This document shows positions 57,057-64,000 of a DNA stretch of 64,000 nt, piece by piece. Origin of the DNA: Diospyros lotus (Eukaryota; Streptophyta; Magnoliopsida; Ericales; Ebenaceae). The stretch is taken from assembly GCF_014633365.1 (NCBI RefSeq), contig NC_068348.1, forward strand, positions 13,224,311 through 13,288,310. The letters are read 5' to 3'. The notes under the pieces were generated by a model. That model was not told the DNA's origin. It made no database searches and saw nothing but the letters and a program-made list of their open reading frames with translations. Numbering within the stretch: position 1 is the stretch's first letter; the number at the start of each line of letters is the position of its first letter. Both the position numbers and the translations under genes were made by a program.

Positions 57057-57233
57057 TTGGTATCTAGGGAATTCTGTTTAGGCCTTCATTGCCGATTTTT
57101 CCTACTTAGTACCATTCCAGCCTGGTTTTTCTTGTTCCGTTTCTTGAAGTGATCAAAGTCAGTTATCACTTTCTTCTTCACCCTTCATTCGTTTGGTTCA
57201 TCATCCGATAAGTAAGTCCGAGTTTTTCCTAAG

Positions 57234-58320
57234 ATGTATACCGTCTCCAACACCAAACCTACATCAGAAGCGGTTGAAACAAGAAACCCATTAGAAGCTC
57301 CATTCACTGGATCTAGCAACTCAAGTAACGGAGGAGAACTACAAAATCTCTAAGCGGCCTACCGGTTGAATGGGAGAAACTACCTAAAATGGTCCCAGCT
57401 TATCCGGACCTTTCTCAAAGGTAAAGGTAAGATAAGTCATCTCTTAGGAACTGACCCTAAAGAAAGAGATCCCATGTTTGCTGCATGGGATGAGAAGGAC
57501 TCTTTAGTTATGTCTTGGCTTTGGAATTCAATGGTGCCCGAGATAAGTGATACAGTGATGTTTCTAACAACTACTAAGGATATTTAGGAGGCTGTCAACC
57601 TCACATATTCTAAAGTGAAGGATGCAGCACAGATATATAAAGTCCGAACTAAGATTGCAGCAACCAAACAAGGGGTAAGGTCTGTTACTGAGTACTCTAA
57701 TACGCTGCAAACTCTATGGCAAGAATTAGATCATTATCGATGTCTAAAGATGAAATGTAGTGAAGATGCAGCCTTACATAAAAGATTTGTGGAAAAAGAG
57801 AGAACTTATGACTTCTTGGCAGGTCTAAATATGGAGTTTGATGCAGTCAGGGTTCAAATACTTGGAAAAGAGGATATACCTTCCCTAAATGAGGTAATCT
57901 CTCTAGTCCGAGTTGAACAAGGGAGAAAGGAGTAATGCTAGACACTACTCCTATAGAAAAGTCAGCATTAATAGCGTTCAGAGGTCCTAACCGGGGTCCT
58001 AAGGAGGAAAGGAAGTCTGCTGGATATAAAACTTCCAGCGATAGAGATTCTCGAGACTCTCTATGGTGTACCTTTTGCAAGAAACCAAGGCATACCATAG
58101 AGAGATGCTAGAAGCTACATGGAAAACCATCTAAAGGAGGACAGCTTGGGGTCCAAAATCAAGCCTATATAGCCAACAGTCAACAGTAGCAGACAGAGCA
58201 CAAGCAAGGGGAACAAAAGGAGCAGGCAGATGGTTTGGAGTTCAACCGAGCAAAAATTGAAAAGCTAAGAAACTTTCTAGACTCTCTTGAAAAGAAAGAA
58301 AAAGGTACCTATTCTCTTAC
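57234..58320 (+). pseudogene. C12 gag
   Basis: ATG at 57234 (MYTVSNTKPTSEAVETRN). TAA at 57351-57353, then YRLNGRNYLKWSQLIRTFLK, GKISHLLG, DSLVMSWLWNSMVPEISDTV, TTTKDI-stop (TAG 57585-57587 in place of a Trp codon), TYSKVKDAAQIYKV, TKIAATKQGVRSVTEYS, LWQELDHYRC, KRFVEKERTYDFLAGLNMEF. A one-base shift near 57930. Zinc knuckle CTFCKKPRHTIERC at about 58068, a TAG in place of Trp right after it, and another TAG near 58188. Confidence 0.9.
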
Positions 58321-58665
58321 ACTTACAGGTATGTCCTCTCATTCTCTTACCTCACATGCTTTAAAAATAACCCAATCTAATTCTTGGATTCTTGATTCCG
58401 GGGCAACAGATCACATGACCCCTTTATCCCATTATTTCACTACCTATAGTCCTTGTTCAAGCTCAAAAAAGATAACACTAACAAATGGCTCTTTGACCAC
58501 TGTTACTGGCTAAGGAAATATTATCCTTAATAACCATCTAACTCTCAAAGATGTTCTCCATGTCCCTAAACTCTTCACCAACCTCATCTCCATTCAAAAG
58601 CTTACCCTAGATAACAATTGCAATTTTAATTTTTCTTCTACTTGCTGTGAAATTTAGGAACAGGG
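58321..58665 (+). pseudogene. C12 protease
   Basis: WILDSGATDHMTPLSHYF (catalytic Asp in DSGAT, near 58395), TLTNGSLTTVTG, TAA at 58513, then LTLKDVLHVPKLFTNLISIQ and decayed sequence with stops near 58657. Confidence 0.88.
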
Positions 58666-60123
58666 TTGAAAAAGAGGATTGGGCTTGCTAAAGCTAGGGC
58701 TGGCCTATACTACTTTGATGGATCAAATGGGGAAGAAAACAAGGACAAGGTGAATCTTGTGTCTTGTTTGGTGCAATCTAATAAGGACCAGATCTGGTTA
58801 CATCACCATCGTCTTGGTCATCCTTCATTTTCTACTCTTAGAGTTATGTTTCCAGCTTTGTTTAGGAGTTGTGATATTCAAGACTTTCATTGCCTTATTT
58901 TTGAATTTGCTAAACATAAAAGGGTGTTTTGCCCTTCATCCAATAAAAGAACCTCTAGTCCATTCTCTCTTCTCCATAGTGATGTTTGGGGCCCTACAAC
59001 TGTTCCCAATCTTTTTGGGGCAAGGTGGTTCATAATATTTGTGGATGATTGCACTAGGGTAATGTGGTTGTTTCTTATGAAAAACAAATCTGAAGTAAGC
59101 ACTATTTTTCCTAACTTCTATAACATGATTAGTACTCAATTTGGAGTGCCAATCAAGAGGCTAAGGACTGATAATGCCAAAGATTTTTTCAATCAATCCC
59201 TTGCACATTTTTTCCAACAAAAAGGAATTATTCATGAATCATCTTGTCCATACACACCCCAACAAAATGGGGTGGCTGAGAGGAAAAATGGGCATCTATT
59301 AACTGTGACTAGGGCACTACTTTGCCACCATAATGTTCCAAAAAATTATTGGGGAGAGGCTGTTCTAACAACCACTACCCTTATTAATAGACTGCCATCT
59401 CAAACTCTTGAATCCTATAGCCCTTTTCAACTCTTAAGCAGTCATTTTCCTGATTTACATATATCTAGCTGTTGGAAACCAAAAATATTTGGGTGTGTAT
59501 CATTTGTACATGTTCACAACCCTAATAGAAGCAAATTAGATCCCTACGCTCTGAAATGCATTTTTATTGGATATTCCTCCAGCCAAAAGAGCTATAAGTT
59601 TTACCACCCTCCTTCCAAAAGATTCTTTGTCTCAGCTGATGTTACTTTTGTGGAAAATTCTCCCTATTTTGATCACTCTCATGACAGTACAAAAGTTGCC
59701 GCAAAAAATCCAATTATGTCTCTACTTGATTTAGATCCCTCACCTCAAACTTCCTCCTCACCAGATTCGGTTACTACAAAAGATACACCAGACAAGACTC
59801 TAGAGGAAACCTCACTAAGTACTCCTCCCCTACAGGTCTACTCAAGGCGGCAGAAGCTGGCTACTAGCCCAGTGCAAATCCAAGAATCTACTTCCTCCTC
59901 TGAACCTGTTAACAACACTGACACCAGCAGCTCTCTTGTGACACCAGCAGGCAATAATCCTATTGACTCCACTGCATCTATAATTGAACATCACACACCT
60001 CAAAATGCTCCTACCTTTTCCCCCAGTGATCTGGAATGGCCTATAGCCCTCAGAAAAGGCACCAAGACCTGCACTCAGCATCCTTTACACCTGGTCCTAT
60101 CCTACTCTAAACTGTTTACCTAA
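58666..60123 (+). pseudogene. C12 integrase and linker
   Basis: Open for 485 codons. Pre-integrase GLAKARAGLYYF; zinc finger HHHRLGHPSFSTLRVMFP but CLIFEFAK where CxxC is expected, so the last zinc Cys is lost. DDE core complete: D106 in HSDVWGP, D169 in RTDNAKDFF, E205 in NGVAERKN (35 residues between the last two, as in retroviral-type integrases). Then KLDPYALKCIFIGYSSSQKSYK, a Ser/Thr/Pro-rich linker and LEWPIALRKGTKTCTQHPL, stop at 60121-60123. The upstream frame is closed by stops near 58657-58671, so it is not expressed as a full polyprotein. Confidence 0.92.
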
Positions 60124-61698
60124 CACAAAACCTTCCTAACCAGCCTACATACCATTCCAATTCCTCACCATTTTTTTGAAGCAATAAGGGATGAGAATTG
60201 GAGGACTGCCATGGAAGTCGAGATGGCAGCCCTTGAAAGAACAACACTTGGGAACTCGTTCATTTACCCAAAGGAAAACAACTGGTAGGATGCAAATGGG
60301 TGTATACAATCAAATACAAATCCGATGGGAACCTAGACTGGTATAAGGCAAGGCTAGTAGCAAAGGGATACACTCAAGTATATGGCATTGACTATCTAAA
60401 CACCTTTGCCCCAATTGCAAAGCTAAATACAGTGAGACTTCTTCTATCTCTAGCTGCTAACCTAGGCTGGCCATTGATGCAATATGATGTAAAAAATGCC
60501 TTCTTGCATGGAGACCTAGAAGAGAAAGTTTACATGGACTTACCACCGGGCTATAGTACAAATATTAGCGGGCAGATAGTGTGCAAACTAAAAAAGGCAT
60601 TGTATGGCCTTAAACAATCTCCTAGGGCCTGGTTTGGCCAGTTTACCCATGTGATGCTTACCTTAGGGTATAAACAAAGTCAAGGAGACCATACCCTTTT
60701 CATCCATCACTTGGACACAGGGGGAGTAACAGTCCTATTGGTATATGTGGATGATATTGTTGTGACCGAAAATGATGAAGAAGGTATGACTAGATTAAAG
60801 GAATGCCTAATTAAAGAGTTTGAAATTAAAGACTTGGAGACGTTGAAATACTTCTTGGGCATAGAAGTTGCACACTCAAAAGAAGGCATCTTTATTTCTC
60901 AACAAAAGTATATTGTGGACTTGCTAAAAGAAACCGGGCTACTAGGTTGCAAGGCTGCTACTACTCCAATTGAATTTAACCACAAATTGGGGGAGGTTCC
61001 AGAAGATAAAGAGGTGAATAAAGAATCCTACCAAAGGCTAGTAGGGAAACGAATTTATCTAGCTCACACTCGGCCAGATATTGCATATGCAGTGGGGGTG
61101 GTCAGTCAATTTATGCATTGTCCGAAAGAAACTCACCTTAGAGTAGTTGTTAGATTACTTCATTACTTGAAAGGGACACCAGGGAAAGGCATTATTTTCA
61201 AAAGGGGACAGAGTATGATACTTGAAGCCTATACTGATGCAGATTATGCAGGGTCAGTGGTGGACAGAAGATCTACATCCGGCTATTGTACCTTTCTAGG
61301 AGGTAATCTTGTAACTTGGAGAAGCAAAAAACAAAATGTGATGGCCCGGTCAAGTGCAAAGGCAGAGTTCAAATCCATGGCGTTAGGGGTATGTGAGTTA
61401 CTTTGGTTAAAAATCTTGTTAGATGATTTGAAGAACACTTTGGTGGAACCTATGAGACTATATTGTGACAACAAATCAGCAATCAGTATTGCTCACAATC
61501 CAGTACAACATGATAGAACCAAGCATGTTGAGGTGGACTGACACTTTATTAAGGAAAAATTGGATAGTGGTCTAATATGTACTCCATATATATCATCTTG
61601 TGAACAACTTGCAGATATTCTCACTAAAGGGTTGCCTATAGTTGTGCATCAAAAGTTGACTAGCAAGCTTGGAATGGATGACATCCATTCTCAATCTT
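60124..61698 (+). pseudogene. C12 reverse transcriptase and RNase H
   Basis: RT starts EAIRDENWRTAMEVEMAALE, a one-base shift near 60240, then from 60300 open for 413 codons: [74 protein letters not shown], catalytic YVDDIVV (60744 on), YFLGIEVAHSKEGIFISQQKY, LVGKRIYLAHTRPDIAYAVGV; RNase [66 protein letters not shown] at 61539-61541 replacing Arg, and the end ILTKGLP...MDDIHSQS to 61698. RT is one of the best preserved in the window. Confidence 0.93.
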
Positions 61699-61707
61699 GA
61701 GGGGGAG
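61697..61707 (+). other. C12 polypurine tract
   Basis: TTGAGGGGGAG directly before the 3' LTR. Confidence 0.88.
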
Positions 61708-61981
61708 TGTTACGGATAAAGAACCTTATCATTTAAGATAAGGAGTGGCGGTTAAATGATGAGAAGATAAGGAAGCATGAAGTCTAAGAAGATAAATCAA
61801 ATTTAAGTTTTCATATTTTGTATAAATCTGTAAATTATAGATGATTATTGTTCCTACTTATTAGGTTGTTATCCTCTCCTAGTTTTCAGGAGATTTATTA
61901 GCATACTTCTGGTATATATAGGGTTTCATACTCATGGAATAAATAAGAGAGAATTTCTATTCAATCCAAACTCTCTCAACA
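61708..61981 (+). repeat. C12 3' LTR
   Basis: 274 bp, pairs with 56772-57044; followed by target duplication TTTTA. Confidence 0.95.
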
Positions 61982-63175
61982 TTTTATGTGACAAGGCACA
62001 TAATAAAAATGCCAATCCCACCAATGAGAACACATCTTGACATAATAACACTAGTATTAATTCCAAGTACTTCAAACATCTGCAATTCAACAATGTTACT
62101 TAAGATTCCTATAAAACTAAATCATATTTAACTACAAACTACTTATCCAAACAGACTCAAAGTTACAACAGCCAAAAATATAACAAAAATTTGGGAACAA
62201 AGGAGACTACATTATCAGTGCCATCGTCGTGAAAATTGCAAGGATAATAGCTCACATGGTCAAAATTATCTCCTATCATAGAACTAAGTTGTCATAAGTT
62301 ATTATGAAATAATGCTATAGACGGATTATACTTGGTTAGATCTTGCTTTGTGAAGGCGCTATCAACTAAAACATATATCAATATTGAGTTACTCACCAAC
62401 GTCTTATGCAAGGTGTGGCAAGTAATATATGTGACTCAATTTATTTGAAACGATAAGTATGTATAACCTACATGGTACCCTTTATAATATACCCCTTACG
62501 GCAGCATAACCTCCAAGCATCAATAAAGAATTCCTCTCACTAAGACCAGGATGTGGGACATATTTCTCCAAGGCATGCAATCCAAGTGTTAGTAATAATG
62601 GTCGTGATGATGGCAATGAAACACCTATGAACATATTACATATGAGAAGTTTTTTCCAAGTTCATATAATCTCCCTAATGAACCTCATGTGGGAAGCATG
62701 ATTAACCATTGAATAATCATGGTCCAAATAATAATCCAATAAGCAAGGATAATGAACTTATGCTACTATCTCTATCACCCTAAAAAAGAATGTGTATTTG
62801 TACAGTAATGTGACATCTGTACAATTTCATTTAGCCACAAAATCACAACTTCTCGCTAACCAAAATGAAAAATTATGGAGACAGCAAGAATCACAATTAT
62901 TTAAATAAAAGGAAAGTAAAAGAAAAATAATTATGGGTGAATCTAAGTTCTTAAATAAAAGCATAGCATATTAAAGTTTTTGTAAGTTCAAAAAACTCGG
63001 GAGGATAACATCTATCAATGGTATTTAGAAAAACAAAATCCACGAGGGAATCAGAACAGCATTCTATGAAGAATAAATGTTCTAGAAACTTTAGAATTCT
63101 GAAAGAAATACTTAAAGAGGCACAATCCAACACCCATACCGGTTCCTCCAACAATGGAAATATTTTATGTGACAA
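61982..63175. repeat. R2 repeat copy c
   Basis: Resumes R2 after C12 (TTTTATGTGACAAGGCACA) and runs to the same point at 63170, giving a unit of about 1.19 kb. Block order: ATGCCAATCCCACC, CTTAAGATTCCTATAAAAC, CTTATGCAAGGTGTGG, the ACCTCCAAGCATCAATAA block (62515-62815), CAAAATGAAAAATTATGG, GAGGATAACATC, CGGTTCCTCCAACAATGG. Confidence 0.82.
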
Positions 63176-63300
63176 GGCATAGACTAAAAATGCATATCCC
63201 ACCAATAATAACACATGTTGATATAATAACACTAGTATGAATTCCATGTACTTCAAACATCTGCAATTCAACAGTGTTACTTAAGATTCCTATAAAACCA
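63176..63300. repeat. R2 repeat copy d, start only
   Basis: GTGACAAGGCATAG...CTTAAGATTCCTATAAAACCA repeats the start of copy c, then homology ends and unique sequence begins. Confidence 0.8.
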
Positions 63301-63805
63301 ATAGACATAGATGCAAATCTCCTTTTTCTCCTCCAAGTCATGTGGTATCAAGTAGATTCCTTAGTAATGGAACCATCTTATATTATAGAAATACTACCAA
63401 CTTAAAGGCTCATGACCTATCTAAATACCTGTAATCAACTTTTCATGCATATCATGCGCCCTAAAATTAAGGGTCCAAGGAGATATGACACTTCGACGCA
63501 CCCGCACTGGATTTCATACTGAGTTCATGTACTAAAGATTTGATTGGTATGTAATTCAACATTCAAAAAACTAGTCGAAACTACTAAATATTTATGCGTA
63601 GCTATAGTGAAGAAAATGTTATATCCTAGTGCAAAAGGGCAACATCATGGAAGAAGTGCAAATTAATATCTCCAACTTCCCCGTCAGGCTGCTAAAGGGA
63701 AGATTTATGCTCTTAAGGGAAGACTCCAAACTTCAAAAGATAGGTGTTCATGTAAAATGCTACCAATGGAAGCAATCAGAGATGATTTCTTGCACCATTG
63801 TCCTA
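63301..63805. other. Unique sequence, possibly 3' untranslated region
   Basis: More balanced in base composition than the neighbours. No retroelement motif. It could be 3' UTR of the minus-strand frame at 63806-63985. The 92-codon plus-strand frame at 63629-63907 overlaps that frame and has no recognisable motif. Confidence 0.35.
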
Positions 63806-63985
63806 AGAAAACTTCCAAAAGGACACAGAAGGCATAGGTTGTTCAAACTTGCCAGCTTGAATATCATCAAACACTGCATGACATCCTTCCATCTTCTCCA
63901 TTCTTAACCTACACCCTTCAAACATCCTTGCAAAAGCATCAACCGCTTTATCCGATGCACCAAAAATTATCTCATTAATATACAT
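63806..63985 (-). CDS. Possible terminal exon of an unidentified host gene
   Basis: A minus-strand frame is open from the window edge to a stop near 63804 (60 codons from the ATG at 63985, open also upstream to 64000). The peptide includes IIFGASDKAVDAFARMFEGC, RLRMEKMEGCHAVFDDIQAG and KFEQPMP: balanced composition, helical, no repeat signature, unlike the chance frames nearby. I do not recognise the family. It could be the last exon of a gene continuing to the right, or an exon fragment, or chance. No splice acceptor could be chosen. Confidence 0.35.
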
Positions 63986-64000
63986 ACAGCAGTGCTGGCC

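Larger units (their letters stand above)
56772..61981 (+). mobile_element. C12: near full-length Copia element
   Basis: 5210 bp, LTRs 56772-57044 and 61708-61981, target duplication TTTTA at 56767-56771 and 61982-61986. Primer site, gag, protease, integrase, RT, RNase H and purine tract are all present in the Copia order (integrase before RT). Five substitutions and one indel are visible between LTRs (about 2%). Inactive because of several stops and shifts. It is the best reference in the window for reading C3, C6, C7 and C8. Confidence 0.96.

Noticed and set aside
62951..63271. 106-codon minus-strand frame in R2, partly repeated at 56556-56741
   Set aside because: Shared by two R2 copies only because the DNA repeats; one copy is shorter and diverged, no motif is recognised, and the conservation is no better than in the flanking non-coding blocks.

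Overview
No protein-coding host gene can be identified with confidence in this window. It is repeat-rich, AT-rich nuclear DNA, almost certainly from a flowering plant and probably a eudicot. The signs are: many Ty1/Copia elements with the plant initiator-tRNA-Met type primer site (TGGTATCAGAGC and a TGGTATCAAAGC variant), an Athila/Tat-like Ty3/Gypsy derivative with the TGGCGCCG-type primer site, large Ty3/Gypsy solo LTRs (TGTAACAACCC...GGTGTTACA), microsatellites and intron-like AT-rich spacers. The species cannot be named from the sequence alone.

Layout. 1-9653: a minus-strand Copia 5' end (C1: gag start, leader, primer site, LTR) split by an 8.4-kb Ty3/Gypsy-derived element (E1, 911-9323). 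E1 has near-identical 1.6-kb LTRs, a 5-bp target duplication, one gag-like ORF and a spacer packed with CATTCGAATG palindromes. 9893-10674: 3' end of another Copia (C2). 12131-14660: a decayed plus-strand Copia (C3), then a minus-strand Copia remnant (C4) up to 15347. 15348-29671: unique or tandemly repeated non-coding DNA (R1 unit about 1.7 kb, R2 unit about 1.2 kb) interrupted by two internally deleted Copia elements with target duplications, C5 (17391-21382) and C6 (26029-28873, itself carrying a 234-bp solo LTR).

29677-44681 is a nested stack. Minus-strand Copia C7 is split inside gag by plus-strand Copia C8 (34397-44125). C8 is split by two solo LTRs, a 1.49-kb Copia-like one in gag (35562-37051) and a 2.7-kb Gypsy-type one in RNase H (40626-43341). 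Each of the three insertions has matching 5-bp target duplications, so the order of events can be read directly. 44682-55676 holds a probable Gypsy tail, two convergent halves of related Copia elements (C9 plus, C10 minus), a minus-strand RT/RNase H fragment (C11), a second copy of the 1.5-kb Copia-like LTR with non-matching flanks, and a truncated Gypsy LTR. 55677-63300 is R2 tandem repeat DNA split by C12 (56772-61981), the most complete Copia here. A possible minus-strand terminal exon (63806-63985) lies at the right edge.

None of the Copia copies has an open gag-pol frame. Most assignable stop codons are CGA, CAA or TGG codons changed by a single transition, and some catalytic residues are lost. 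The only undamaged long ORF belongs to the young non-autonomous E1. The most interesting features are E1 with its palindrome array, the dated nesting series, the deletion derivatives with intact ends, and evidence of recombination between elements. I found no previously undescribed enzymatic or defence system.
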